From Bacteroidaceae bacterium (lineage in GTDB: Bacteria > Bacteroidota > Bacteroidia > Bacteroidales > Bacteroidaceae): 50,890 nucleotides of DNA. The stretch is from assembly GCA_017546505.1 (NCBI GenBank), contig JAFYWV010000005.1, positions 1 to 50,890 on the forward strand, written 5' to 3'. Below are positions 24,523-33,474 of this stretch, in pieces. The stretch's first letter is position 1, and each line of letters opens with the position of its first letter. The position numbers and the translations under genes were made by a program. Under the pieces are notes generated by a model that was not told where the DNA came from, made no database searches, and saw only the letters and a list, made by a program, of their open reading frames with translations.

Positions 24523-24588
24523 CAGTGAATTACACCCGACAGGGTGGTGAACAGAGATTATCTAACTACTTTAAAGTATTAAATAACT

Positions 24589-25590
24589 ATGGTAAATTAC
24601 AAAGAATTAGGTCTTGTAAACACTAGAGATATGTTTGCAAAGGCAATCAAGGGTGGCTATGCTATCCCAGCGTTCAACTTCAACAACATGGAGCAGATGC
24701 AGGCTATCATCAAGGCTGCTGTTGAGACAAAGTCACCTGTTATCCTTCAGGTTTCAAAGGGTGCACGTCAGTATGCTAACGCTACTTTGCTCCGTTATAT
24801 GGCGCAGGGTGCTGTTGAGTATGCAAAGGAGCTCGGTTGCGAGAAGCCTGAAATCGTTCTTCACCTTGACCACGGTGATACATTCGAGACTTGCAAGAGC
24901 TGTATCGACTCTGGTTTCTCTTCAGTGATGATTGACGGTTCACACCTCCCATACGAGGAGAACGTTGCTCTCACAAAGAAGGTTGTTGAGTATGCTCACC
25001 AGTTCGACGTGACTGTAGAGGGCGAGCTCGGCGTGTTGGCAGGTGTTGAGGACGAGGTTTCTTCAGACCACCACACATACACAGACCCTGAGGAGGTTAT
25101 CGATTTCGCTACACGCACAGGTTGCGACTCTTTGGCTATCTCAATCGGTACTTCACACGGTGCTTACAAGTTCACTCCAGAGCAGTGTACTATTGACCCT
25201 GTTACAGGTTTGATGGTTCCTCCTCCACTCGCTTTCGACGTATTGAAGGCTGTTGAGGCTAAGCTCCCCGGCTTCCCAATCGTTCTCCACGGTTCTTCTT
25301 CAGTTCCACAGGACGAGGTTGCTACAATCAACAAGTTCGGTGGTGCATTGAAGGCTGCTATCGGTATCCCCGAGGAGTGGTTGCGTGAGTCTGCAAAGTC
25401 TGCAGTATGTAAGATTAACATCGACTCTGACTCTCGTTTGGCTATGACTGCGGCTATCCGTCAGACATTTGCTGAGAAGCCAGCTGAGTTCGACCCACGT
25501 AAGTATCTTGGTCCTGCTCGCGACAATATGGAGAAGATGTACAAGCACAAGATTATCAACGTGCTTGGTTCAGACGGCAAGCTCGCTTAA
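24589..25590 (+). CDS. fba: Class II fructose-bisphosphate aldolase
   Basis: This zinc enzyme interconverts fructose 1,6-bisphosphate with DHAP and glyceraldehyde 3-phosphate. The 333-residue protein shows AIPAFNFNNMEQMQAII, the metal and catalytic motif LHLDHGDTFE, VMIDGSHLPYEEN, EGELGVLAGVEDEV and HGSSSVPQDEV. Codon use favours GCT, CTC and ATC over the surrounding genes, as expected for a highly expressed glycolytic gene. A strong terminator follows. Confidence 0.97.
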   Translation: MVNYKELGLVNTRDMFAKAIKGGYAIPAFNFNNMEQMQAIIKAAVETKSPVILQVSKGARQYANATLLRYMAQGAVEYAKELGCEKPEIVLHLDHGDTFETCKSCIDSGFSSVMIDGSHLPYEENVALTKKVVEYAHQFDVTVEGELGVLAGVEDEVSSDHHTYTDPEEVIDFATRTGCDSLAISIGTSHGAYKFTPEQCTIDPVTGLMVPPPLAFDVLKAVEAKLPGFPIVLHGSSSVPQDEVATINKFGGALKAAIGIPEEWLRESAKSAVCKINIDSDSRLAMTAAIRQTFAEKPAEFDPRKYLGPARDNMEKMYKHKIINVLGSDGKLA

Positions 25591-25625
25591 GTAATTTGTT
25601 TCTGTAAAGATTTATTCAGATAATA

Positions 25626-25662
25626 GACCGCCGATGGGGATTCCCATCGGCGGTCGCTTTTT
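25626..25662 (+). terminator. Strong terminator after fba
   Basis: A perfect 13-bp stem (25626-25638 with 25643-25655) has a 4-base loop and is followed by GCTTTTTAT. Confidence 0.92.
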
Positions 25663-25688
25663 ATGGTGGTTGTTTCGTTGAATTGTAT

Positions 25689-25696
25689 TATCTTTG
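25689..25696 (+). promoter_or_regulatory. -7 promoter box of queA
   Basis: TATCTTTG matches TAnnTTTG exactly, 30 bases before ATG 25726. It lies within the longer frame that starts at 25663, which argues against that upstream start. Confidence 0.6.
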
Positions 25697-25725
25697 CAGT
25701 GAGTATTCATTGCAAAGATTTTTTA

Positions 25726-26937
25726 ATGAAAAACATTCAGGAGATAGCTATTGCGGAGTATGATTATCCGTTGCCCGATGAGAGGATTGCAAAATATCCG
25801 CTTGCGGAGCGTGATACATCGAAGCTCCTTCTATATAAAGGCGGTGAAATCCGCCAGGAGAAGTTCGCCGATTTGCCGGGGTTCATTCCACAGGGTGCAC
25901 TGATGGTGTTCAACAACACGCGTGTAATACAGGCACGCCTGCGTTTCCGTAAGGAGACGGGTGCACAGATTGAGGTGTTCTGCCTTGAACCCGAGCAGCC
26001 TGCCGACTATCAACAGATGTTCCAGGAGACAAAGGAGTGCATTTGGCAGTGCCTTGTGGGCAATTCGAGCCGCTGGAAGAGTGGCGTGTTGTCGCAGGTG
26101 ATTGAGATTGACGGTGTGCAGGTGACACTGTCGGTGGAACGTGTGAGCTGTGCGGCGGTGAACCTGGTGCGTTTCTTCTGGGATGGGGGCTTTACATTTG
26201 CCGAACTGCTTGAGGCGGCTGGTGAGTTGCCAATCCCTCCATACCTGAACCGCCGAACTGAAGAGAGTGACAAGAATACTTACCAGACTGTATATTCAAA
26301 GGTTAAAGGCTCGGTTGCTGCACCTACTGCCGGATTGCACTTTACTCCGGCTGTGCTCTCTGCTCTTGATGCTGCGGGTGTGCAGCGTGGCGAGGTTACC
26401 TTGCACGTGGGCGCGGGAACATTCAAGCCTGTGAAGAGCGAACTGATTGCCGACCACGAGATGCACGAGGAGTATATTGAGGTGCAGCGCGGGTTGATTG
26501 AGAGAATAGTTGCTGCCGGTGGAGCAGCGGTTGCAGTGGGGACTACATCGGTGCGCACGCTCGAGAGCCTCTACTTCCTGGGTGAGAGGGTGAGTGAAAA
26601 TCCTGCAATAGAGGAGAGCGGGCTTTTTGTGGAGCAGTGGACGCCTTACAATCGTGAGCATACAATATCAACGGTAGATGCCTTGAATGCTCTGCTTGCC
26701 TGGCTCGATGCCAAAGGGCTCGACAGGGTACATTCGCACACGCGCATTATGATTGCTCCGGGGTATAAGTTCCGCATTGTAAAGGCTATTGTAACTAATT
26801 TCCACCAACCGAAAAGCACATTGCTGCTACTTGTGTCGGCGTTTATCGGTGGCGATTGGCGCAAAGTGTATGAGTATGCGCTGGAGAACGGATTCCGCTT
26901 TTTGAGTTATGGTGATAGTTCGTTGCTGGTTCCCTAA
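25726..26937 (+). CDS. queA: S-adenosylmethionine:tRNA ribosyltransferase-isomerase
   Basis: QueA transfers and rearranges the ribosyl group of SAM to make epoxyqueuosine in tRNA. The 403-residue product shows YDYPLPDERIAKYPLAERDT near the start, MVFNNTRVIQARL, SVAAPTAGLHFT, HVGAGTFKPV and FHQPKSTLLLLVSAFIG. ATG 25726 is chosen because a -7 box lies just upstream and it gives the normal N terminus. Confidence 0.95.
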   Translation: MKNIQEIAIAEYDYPLPDERIAKYPLAERDTSKLLLYKGGEIRQEKFADLPGFIPQGALMVFNNTRVIQARLRFRKETGAQIEVFCLEPEQPADYQQMFQETKECIWQCLVGNSSRWKSGVLSQVIEIDGVQVTLSVERVSCAAVNLVRFFWDGGFTFAELLEAAGELPIPPYLNRRTEESDKNTYQTVYSKVKGSVAAPTAGLHFTPAVLSALDAAGVQRGEVTLHVGAGTFKPVKSELIADHEMHEEYIEVQRGLIERIVAAGGAAVAVGTTSVRTLESLYFLGERVSENPAIEESGLFVEQWTPYNREHTISTVDALNALLAWLDAKGLDRVHSHTRIMIAPGYKFRIVKAIVTNFHQPKSTLLLLVSAFIGGDWRKVYEYALENGFRFLSYGDSSLLVP

Positions 26938-26949
26938 ACATTGTATACT

Positions 26950-27984
26950 ATGATAACAATAGTTGATAATATAGCATATCTTCTTGACGAGGAGAAGAGA
27001 TGCGCTACTGTGACAAAGAACATTGTACCATACTCGGGTGCTGTTGTCATTCCTGCTGCCATTGTGAACGGCGGTGTTGAGTATGTGGTTAACGATGTTC
27101 TTGACGAGGCTTTTGCCGAGTGTGTGGGGCTGACATCGATGGTGCTGGGTGAGAATGTTGAGAGCATTGGTATTGGGGCTTTTGAGGGGTGTGCGATGCT
27201 TGAAAGTGTGACATTCCCGGTGGCGTTGCATCTTGTGGGTATGCGTGCTTTCAAAGGGTGCGTAGCTTTGAAAGAGCTGTTGTTCCCGGCGAATGTGATT
27301 GTGATTGGACGCGAGGCTTTTGCGGGTTGTTGTTCGCTTGTGAATGTATATTTGCCTGATAACCTGATAAATATTGAGCCGTCAATGTTCGATGGTTGTC
27401 GTGCGCTTGAGAAAGTGTCGGTTGGTGTGATGGTGGAGAGCGTGGGCGAGTATGCTTTTTGTGGTTGTTCGTCGTTGAGAGGGATTGTGTTCCCCGAGGG
27501 TGTCCTGTCGCTCGAGAGCTGGGCTTTCCGCGACTGTACGGCGCTTGAAAGTGTTGCATTGCCGTCGACGGTTGCTTCTATAAAGAAAGGTGTTTTCTGG
27601 GGGTGCTCGTCGCTAAAGGAGTTTGTTTTGCCACTAGGGGTAAATATGCTCGACCAGGGTGTTCTTGCCAATTGCACTTCGCTTGAGAAGGTGGCGTTGC
27701 ACGATGGTGTGTTGAGCATTGGTTATGGTGCGTTCTACAACTGTTGTGCAATAGAGAATATAACAGTGCCGCCTGCGGTGGTTAATGTGGGTGATCAGGC
27801 TTTCCGCAGCTGCAAGGCGCTGAAAGAGCTTGTTGTGTTGTGCGAGGCTGCGCCTATGTGTTCGGGTGATATTGCCGACGCTGATGTCTATTCGCGTACG
27901 ATGCTGCGTGTTCCGCAGGGTAAGGTCGGTGAATATGGCTTTGCGCGAGTGTGGGAGCGCTTTGGCAATGTTGAGGAGATTTGA
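26950..27984 (+). CDS. BspA-type leucine-rich repeat protein
   Basis: The 344-residue protein is almost wholly LRR_5/BspA-type repeats of about 23 residues; typical units are VESIGIGAFEGCAMLESVTF and GMRAFKGCVALKELLFPANV. It has no signal peptide, unlike most surface BspA proteins. ATG 26950 is preferred over the TTG at 26941; either start lies a few bases after queA, suggesting read-through. The final 40 residues (SGDIADADVYSRTMLRVPQG) act as a cap. Ligand and location are unknown. Confidence 0.85.
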   Translation: MITIVDNIAYLLDEEKRCATVTKNIVPYSGAVVIPAAIVNGGVEYVVNDVLDEAFAECVGLTSMVLGENVESIGIGAFEGCAMLESVTFPVALHLVGMRAFKGCVALKELLFPANVIVIGREAFAGCCSLVNVYLPDNLINIEPSMFDGCRALEKVSVGVMVESVGEYAFCGCSSLRGIVFPEGVLSLESWAFRDCTALESVALPSTVASIKKGVFWGCSSLKEFVLPLGVNMLDQGVLANCTSLEKVALHDGVLSIGYGAFYNCCAIENITVPPAVVNVGDQAFRSCKALKELVVLCEAAPMCSGDIADADVYSRTMLRVPQGKVGEYGFARVWERFGNVEEI

Positions 27985-28108
27985 CAGTTGACAGACGGGT
28001 AATACATCTCAAATCCCTCTCTCTTGTCTGTGTGGTGTGGTGATGTGGATGGAGATTGCAAAAACTCTGTTTTGATAAACAATAATTCAGGCGGTGCGTT
28101 TATCTTGT

Positions 28109-28450
28109 ATGGACAAGATGATGCACCGCTTTTTTATACTTTTTCTTTCTCTGTTTTTTACAGCTTGTGGCAGTAATGCTTTGAGTGGCGGGGGAGGTGA
28201 ACCCGGTGAACGTGGGGTGGTGTACTCTTTTGCTGTGGAGGGTGGGAGAGAAAGGGTACTGTCGCATCTGCACTATGCCGTGGATGCGCATACGGTTGAT
28301 TACTTATACGGCACAGTGGAACTTTCGTTCTATTTCTCTAAGGAACAGGGTGATAGCGTGTTGTGGGTGGAGTGTGTGGAGCGGGTTCCTTTAGTGCTCA
28401 TAGATACTGTACTGTGTCGTCGGTGGTTCAATTATGATTATCATAGGTAA
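28109..28450 (+). CDS. Small lipoprotein (113 aa)
   Basis: A signal peptide with lipobox (FILFLSLFFTAC) is followed by a Gly-rich stretch (LSGGGGEPGERG) and about 80 residues with no recognised family. Starts at 28109 or 28118 are both possible; both precede the hydrophobic core. It is a single gene with no clear operon partner. Confidence 0.55.
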   Translation: MDKMMHRFFILFLSLFFTACGSNALSGGGGEPGERGVVYSFAVEGGRERVLSHLHYAVDAHTVDYLYGTVELSFYFSKEQGDSVLWVECVERVPLVLIDTVLCRRWFNYDYHR

Positions 28451-28497
28451 TATCTGTTTTTTACCTCTTTATGGGGCTTTGTTTCGTTTTTTTGTGC

Positions 28498-28505
28498 TAT
28501 CTTCG
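28498..28505 (+). promoter_or_regulatory. Promoter-like box ahead of the DUF2027 gene
   Basis: TATCTTCG, one base from TAnnTTTG, lies 20 bases before ATG 28525. The same variant box precedes the EamA gene (44008-44015). A TTTG is at 28478-28481, only 16 bases upstream. Confidence 0.4.
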
Positions 28506-28524
28506 CATATAAACATATATTGAA

Positions 28525-29613
28525 ATGAAGATAGGCGATAAGGTACGTTTTATATACGAGAGTGGTGGCGGTGTTGTAACTGGCTTCCGCGGAAAAGATA
28601 TTGTGCTTGTTGAGGACAAGGATGGCTTTGAAATTCCAATGCAGGTGCGTGAGTGTGTGGTGATTGACACCAATGAGTATAACTTTGTGAAAAAGACCGT
28701 TGCACCAAAAGAGGAGGCTCAGGCAAAGCCTAAGAAAACACAGCAGCCGGCAAAAGTTGTAGAGGATGACGATGAGGCTTTTGACCCGGTGGTGACATAT
28801 CGCCCGGCTGAGCGCCCCGAGGGCGAGCGTCTGAATGTGGTGCTTGCCTATTTGCCTATGGACGAAAAGTCGTTGAGCAACTCGCGCTTTGAGGCATATA
28901 TTATAAATGATAGCAATTATTGTCTATATTTTACCTATCTGACAGCGCAAGGACGTAGCTGGAGTGTGCGTGGAAACGGCCTGCTTGAGCCTAATTCAAA
29001 GATGTTCATCGAGGAGTTCGGCCGTGAGGAACTGAATGATATGGAGCGCGTGTGTGTGCAGTTGTTGCCTTTCAAGGAGAACAAGCCGTTTGCGCTGAAG
29101 CCGGCGCTGAACATTGAACGCAGAATTGACACTGTAAAGTTCTACAAGCTGCATCTGTTCCGCGAAAATCCTTTCTTTGACGAGGGAGCACTGATATATG
29201 ATGTTGTGGTTGATGACAAGCCGGTGAAGGAGATTTTTACCGATGCCGAGGAAGTGAAAGTAGCCATTCTTGGCAAGGAAGATGCCGATGCTCCGAAACA
29301 ACAGTCCAAGCCAAAACTGACAAAGGGTAGTGATATTCTTGAGGTTGACCTTCATATCGAGGAACTGCTTGAGACAACAGCGGGGATGAATGCTTTTGAT
29401 ATTCTCAATCATCAGTTAGATGTTGTGCGCCGTACACTCGACGAAAATATTAAATATAAAGGCAAGAAAATTGTCTTCATCCACGGAAAGGGTGAGGGCG
29501 TGCTGCGCAATGCAATAGGGCAGGAGTTGAGAAAGAAATATCCGCGTTGCCTGTCGCAGGATGCGTCGTTCCAGAAATATGGCTTCGGTGCAACGATGGT
29601 GATAATAAAGTAG
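28525..29613 (+). CDS. DUF2027 protein with C-terminal Smr domain
   Basis: The 362-residue Bacteroidota-type protein starts with a small beta domain (MKIGDKVRFIYESGGGVVTG), a Lys/Pro-rich linker (about 68-85), a DUF2027 central domain (about 95-260: RLNVVLAYLPMDEKSL, AYIINDSNYCLYF) and a C-terminal Smr domain (about 275-362) with the signature VFIHGKGEGVLRNAI. Smr domains bind or cut nucleic acid; MutS2 and SmrB carry the same module. No MutS part is present. The family's role is unknown. Confidence 0.85.
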   Translation: MKIGDKVRFIYESGGGVVTGFRGKDIVLVEDKDGFEIPMQVRECVVIDTNEYNFVKKTVAPKEEAQAKPKKTQQPAKVVEDDDEAFDPVVTYRPAERPEGERLNVVLAYLPMDEKSLSNSRFEAYIINDSNYCLYFTYLTAQGRSWSVRGNGLLEPNSKMFIEEFGREELNDMERVCVQLLPFKENKPFALKPALNIERRIDTVKFYKLHLFRENPFFDEGALIYDVVVDDKPVKEIFTDAEEVKVAILGKEDADAPKQQSKPKLTKGSDILEVDLHIEELLETTAGMNAFDILNHQLDVVRRTLDENIKYKGKKIVFIHGKGEGVLRNAIGQELRKKYPRCLSQDASFQKYGFGATMVIIK

Positions 29614-29640
29614 TGATAAAACAATAAAAACAGTAATGTT

Positions 29641-30879
29641 ATGAGCGAGATTAAGGAAAAGATGCTTGAGCGTTTTTTGAAATATGTGACATTTGACACA
29701 GAGTCGTGTGACGATGCTACAACGGTGCCCACAACAGAGGGGCAGTTTGTGTTTGCGCGTTATCTTGAGCAGCAGCTAAAGGAGATGGGGCTTGAAGAGG
29801 TGGTGCTTGACGAGAAGGGTTACCTCTATGCTACGCTGCCTGCAAACTGTGACAAGGATGTTCCGGTGGTGGGCTTTATTGCTCACCTTGATACAAGTCC
29901 CGATATGAGCGGAAAGGATGTCAAGCCTCGCGTGGTCGGGAACTATGAGGGTGGTGACATTGTGTTGTGTGAAAAGGATGGCATTGTGCTGTCGACAGCC
30001 GATTTTCCCGAGGTTGAGGAGTACAAAGGCCACGACTTGGTGGTGACCGATGGCCACACACTTTTGGGTGCCGACGACAAGGCCGGTGTTGCCGAGATTG
30101 TTTCGGCTGTCGCTTATTTGCAAGAGCATCCCGAGATTAAGCACGGCAAGGTGCGTATTGCTTTCAACCCCGATGAGGAGATTGGCCGCGGTGCGCATAA
30201 CTTCAATGTTCCCTTGTTCGGTTGTGATTGGGCTTATACCATTGATGGCAGCTGCGAGGGTGAGCTTGAATTTGAGAATTTCAACGCAGGCAGTGCATCG
30301 TTCACTGTTCAGGGACGTAATGTTCATCCCGGTTATGCCAAGGGCAAGATGTTGAACGCCTTGCGTGTAGCTACAGCAATTGTTGAGGCTGTTCCGGCTG
30401 TCGAGTCACCCGAATGTACAACGGGTTACGAGGGTTTCTATCACCTTATGGGTATAAACGGTGGTGTTGACCACGCATCGGTGTCATACATAATCCGCGA
30501 CCATAGCCGCGAAATCTTTGAAAAGCGTATGGCGTTTATGAAAGAGGTAGAGGAGAAAATCAACGCGCAGTATGGTGCAGGTGTAGTGACTCTTGAACTC
30601 AAGGAGCAGTACCGCAATATGCGTGAGATGGTTGAACCGAAGATGCATATCATTGACATTGCCAAGAGTGCAATGGAGAAGGCGGGTGTAGTCCCCGTAA
30701 TCAAGCCTATCCGTGGCGGTACAGACGGTGCTCAGCTCTCTTTTATGGGACTTCCTTGCCCCAACCTGTTTGCCGGTGGCGTGAACTTCCACAGCCGCTA
30801 TGAGTTCGTGTCGGTTCAGGTGATGGAGAAGGCGGTGATGACGATTGTGAATATAGCGTCAGGCGTTGCTTTGAACTGA
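29641..30879 (+). CDS. pepT: Peptidase T (tripeptide aminopeptidase)
   Basis: This M20B zinc peptidase removes the N-terminal residue of tripeptides. The 412-residue length matches the family. Motifs: [13 protein letters not shown] (first His/Asp ligands), [28 protein letters not shown] (catalytic Glu), [27 protein letters not shown] and [11 protein letters not shown] near the end. It starts 27 bases after the DUF2027/Smr gene and may share its transcript. Confidence 0.95.
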   Translation: MSEIKEKMLERFLKYVTFDTESCDDATTVPTTEGQFVFARYLEQQLKEMGLEEVVLDEKGYLYATLPANCDKDVPVVGFIAHLDTSPDMSGKDVKPRVVGNYEGGDIVLCEKDGIVLSTADFPEVEEYKGHDLVVTDGHTLLGADDKAGVAEIVSAVAYLQEHPEIKHGKVRIAFNPDEEIGRGAHNFNVPLFGCDWAYTIDGSCEGELEFENFNAGSASFTVQGRNVHPGYAKGKMLNALRVATAIVEAVPAVESPECTTGYEGFYHLMGINGGVDHASVSYIIRDHSREIFEKRMAFMKEVEEKINAQYGAGVVTLELKEQYRNMREMVEPKMHIIDIAKSAMEKAGVVPVIKPIRGGTDGAQLSFMGLPCPNLFAGGVNFHSRYEFVSVQVMEKAVMTIVNIASGVALN

Positions 30880-30998
30880 AAGGTCAAAGCTGAAGTGTGA
30901 AAGTTTGTGTCAACGAGTGACTGTAAACTTGTTTACACAAATGTGAGTGCACTCAAGTTTCAATTACTCGCAGTGTGGTTAAAGCTAATATATACAAT

Positions 30999-31036
30999 AT
31001 ATCGGCGATGAAATTTTCATCGCCGATATGTTTTTT
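30999..31036. terminator. Bidirectional terminator between pepT and purN
   Basis: Arms 30999-31013 and 31015-31029 are complementary, with the innermost bases forming the loop. Six T (31031-31036) follow on +. It separates convergent genes. Confidence 0.85.
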
Positions 31037-31057
31037 GCATCAATAATGTGACGGTGT

Positions 31058-31630
31058 TTAGTCGAGGTTGTGCAGTATCTCGTCAATCACACGGGGAAAG
31101 TGTTCATACTCCAGAGCGTGTACTTTGGCTGCTACATCGTCGGGAGTGTCGGTGGACAGTACCGGGCACTTTGCCTGGAAACAGGTTGTGCCCTTGTCGT
31201 AGTGCTCGTCAATGATGTGGATGGTGATGCCACTCTCGGTGTCACCGCTCTCGACAACAGCCTTATGTACCCTGTCGCCATACATTCCCTTGCCACCGTG
31301 TTTGGGGAGAAGTGCCGGGTGGATGTTGACGATGCGGCCGGGGTAGGCTGCAATGAGCTTTTGAGGAACGAGCAGCAGAAAGCCTGCAAGCACAACAAAG
31401 TCGATGTCGCGCTCGCGGAGCATTGCAATGACGCCTTCGGCTTCCATAAACTCGGCCTTGCTGACAACGGCAGCCTCAATGCCCAGTTTCTTGGCGCGTT
31501 CAAGGACGTAGGCCTGCGGGTTGTTGGCAATGATGAATGATACTTGAGCGTAGTCGCTCCCTTTGAAATAGTTGGCAATGTTCTCGGCGTTTGAACCACT
31601 GCCCGATGCTAGGATTGCTATTTTCTTCAT
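31058..31630 (-). CDS. purN: Phosphoribosylglycinamide formyltransferase
   Basis: PurN transfers a formyl group from 10-formyl-THF to GAR in purine synthesis. The 190-residue product shows ILASGSGSNAENIANYF at the start, VLAGFLLLVPQKLI, the catalytic Asn/His block RIVNIHPALLPKHGG and the Asp-containing TIHIIDEHYDKG. It follows the LytTR gene by 15 bases on the same strand, so they are probably co-transcribed. Confidence 0.95.
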   Translation of the reverse strand: MKKIAILASGSGSNAENIANYFKGSDYAQVSFIIANNPQAYVLERAKKLGIEAAVVSKAEFMEAEGVIAMLRERDIDFVVLAGFLLLVPQKLIAAYPGRIVNIHPALLPKHGGKGMYGDRVHKAVVESGDTESGITIHIIDEHYDKGTTCFQAKCPVLSTDTPDDVAAKVHALEYEHFPRVIDEILHNLD

Positions 31631-31645
31631 TGTGTAATGGTGTTG

Positions 31646-32527
31646 TTATGACATTGGCACAAGGCGGCGCAACACCACCTCGCCATAGGTTTTTGATATT
31701 GGAATTTCACGAACGCCGGGCTCTTCCAACTCAAGGAAAAGATTGCCCTTCTCGCGGCGCATAACCTTGACAAGGTCAAGATTTATCATATATGAGCGGT
31801 GGCAACGAACGATGTTGCTGTCGGCGAGCTGCTCGCTCATCTCTTTCATTGTTATGTGCAGGAGCTGTTTCTTTAGGATGTCATTTTTCTTGTACCAGAT
31901 GCATATATAGTTGTCGGCCGACTCGATATAGAGCAGGTTCTCTTTTGCAACGGATAGCTGCAGTATGCCGCGTGCGTCGCGTATGGAGATGAGGTTGCTC
32001 GATTTGAAACCGATGTTCTCGTTCATCAGCTCTTTGAGCTTTGCCGAGCGTTCTTGATAGGAAAAAAAGAGTATGCAGATGAAATATGGAATTCCAATGA
32101 TGAAGAATGTGTTTTGCATTGCATTCTTATATATCTCCAACGGGTCACTGTTTGTCAGGTTCAGGTGTTTGCCCACGATGAGTGCCAGGGCCGTGAATGC
32201 GCCCGACAGCAAAAGTAGCTCGATAAATACCCAAATGGCATATTTAAGATAGGTTACATTGTGTTCGGGGTTGCGTGAGTGGCGGTACATTATGATTCGG
32301 CTGATTGCTACCACCGTCATTCCTATGGTTACCAGCACAGTCGACCATAGCAGGTATTGGGTTGGCGTGATGCCCTGTTGTACCCATTGTGCCGAGCCGA
32401 ATGGCTTGTATATGTTGATGAAGATGATTGCAAAGATGGAGACGAAAAGCACCATTATTATAAGGTTGCGCTTTTCGAGCAGGTATTTTGGAACTTTTTT
32501 GAAAAGTATAGATGTATAATCGAACAT
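31646..32527 (-). CDS. Membrane-anchored LytTR-domain transcription regulator
   Basis: The 293-residue protein has about four membrane helices (about 25-170) and a C-terminal LytTR DNA-binding domain (about 190-290: LLYIESADNYICIWY, IVRCHRSYMINLDLV, ISKTYGEVVLRRLV). A short cytoplasmic stretch links the parts (YQERSAKLKELMNENIGF). No histidine kinase gene is adjacent, so it may sense a signal in the membrane directly. It precedes purN on the same strand. Confidence 0.85.
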   Translation of the reverse strand: MFDYTSILFKKVPKYLLEKRNLIIMVLFVSIFAIIFINIYKPFGSAQWVQQGITPTQYLLWSTVLVTIGMTVVAISRIIMYRHSRNPEHNVTYLKYAIWVFIELLLLSGAFTALALIVGKHLNLTNSDPLEIYKNAMQNTFFIIGIPYFICILFFSYQERSAKLKELMNENIGFKSSNLISIRDARGILQLSVAKENLLYIESADNYICIWYKKNDILKKQLLHITMKEMSEQLADSNIVRCHRSYMINLDLVKVMRREKGNLFLELEEPGVREIPISKTYGEVVLRRLVPMS

Positions 32528-32552
32528 AATATTGCCGTTGCAGATGTTGTTG

Positions 32553-32583
32553 CAAAGTTAGGAAAATATATTTTGCCGACAAT
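32553..32583 (-). promoter_or_regulatory. Promoter of the LytTR-purN unit
   Basis: On the minus strand TAACTTTG (32553-32560) is a perfect -7 box and ATTG (32580-32583) lies 19 bases upstream as a near -33 box. The ATG is 26 bases downstream. Confidence 0.65.
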
Positions 32584-32687
32584 GTGACAAGGTGAAATAT
32601 CTATGTGATTTTTATTTAATTCGGTTGGGGTGAGGCGAGGGATGAACAAATATTCTTTTACAAGGCTGAATTTTTGAAAATTATCAT

Positions 32688-32695
32688 TAATTTTG
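32688..32695 (+). promoter_or_regulatory. -7 promoter box of ftsE
   Basis: TAATTTTG matches the -7 consensus, 57 bases before ATG 32752. It lies inside the longer frame starting at 32674, supporting the shorter gene. Confidence 0.5.
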
Positions 32696-32751
32696 CATAT
32701 TGGAAAAGTGTGCGTGCACACCGGTGCGAAAAAGTATTAAATCAAGTATTT

Positions 32752-33432
32752 ATGTCGGTTGTAGAGTATAGTAATGTAGATATACAGATTGATTCCAAGA
32801 TTATATTGGAGAATGTGTCGTTTACATTGGAGAAAGGCGAGTTTGCTTATGTTGTGGGGGCTGTGGGCTCCGGTAAGTCGACACTGCTGAAATCCATTTA
32901 TGGCGAGGTGGATATTGAAGATGGTGATGCTGTTGTGTTTGACAAGTTTGACCTTTTTGATATCAGCAACAAACAGTTGCAGAAGTTGAGACGGAATATC
33001 GGTATTGTGTTTCAGGATTTTCAACTGTTGACCGACAGAAGCGTGCACGACAATCTTGACTTTGTACTGCGATGCACAGGATGGAAAGAGAAGGCTACAC
33101 GAGAGGCCCGTATAGAGGAGGTGCTTGAACTGGTGGGTTTGTCGCAGAAAGGGTATAAGCGCCCCCACGAGCTCTCGGGTGGAGAGCAACAGCGCGTTGT
33201 GATTGCCCGCGCAATACTCAACCGTCCGGCATTGTTGCTGGCCGATGAACCTACCGGAAACCTTGACTATGCTACCGGTGATTACATAATGAATTTATTG
33301 CACACCATTAGCCGTGAGGAGAGGATGGCGGTGCTGATGATTACCCACAACGAGCAGTGGTTGCGCAGTTATCCGGCGACTGTGTATCGTTGTGCCGAGC
33401 GCAGGATAACGAAGGAGATTGTTGCTGAGTGA
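32752..33432 (+). CDS. ftsE: FtsE-like ABC ATP-binding protein
   Basis: The 226-residue ATPase has Walker [14 protein letters not shown]-loop [14 protein letters not shown], signature [14 protein letters not shown], Walker [14 protein letters not shown] and the H-loop MITHNEQWL. The QDFQLL and DEPTGNLD motifs are typical of FtsE, which with FtsX activates peptidoglycan hydrolases in division. No FtsX is adjacent; aspartokinase follows. A LolD-type role is the main alternative. Confidence 0.8.
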   Translation: MSVVEYSNVDIQIDSKIILENVSFTLEKGEFAYVVGAVGSGKSTLLKSIYGEVDIEDGDAVVFDKFDLFDISNKQLQKLRRNIGIVFQDFQLLTDRSVHDNLDFVLRCTGWKEKATREARIEEVLELVGLSQKGYKRPHELSGGEQQRVVIARAILNRPALLLADEPTGNLDYATGDYIMNLLHTISREERMAVLMITHNEQWLRSYPATVYRCAERRITKEIVAE

Positions 33433-33474
33433 TGCATCGGTCCTTTTATTTAGAATGTAAAATTTATTTGATAT

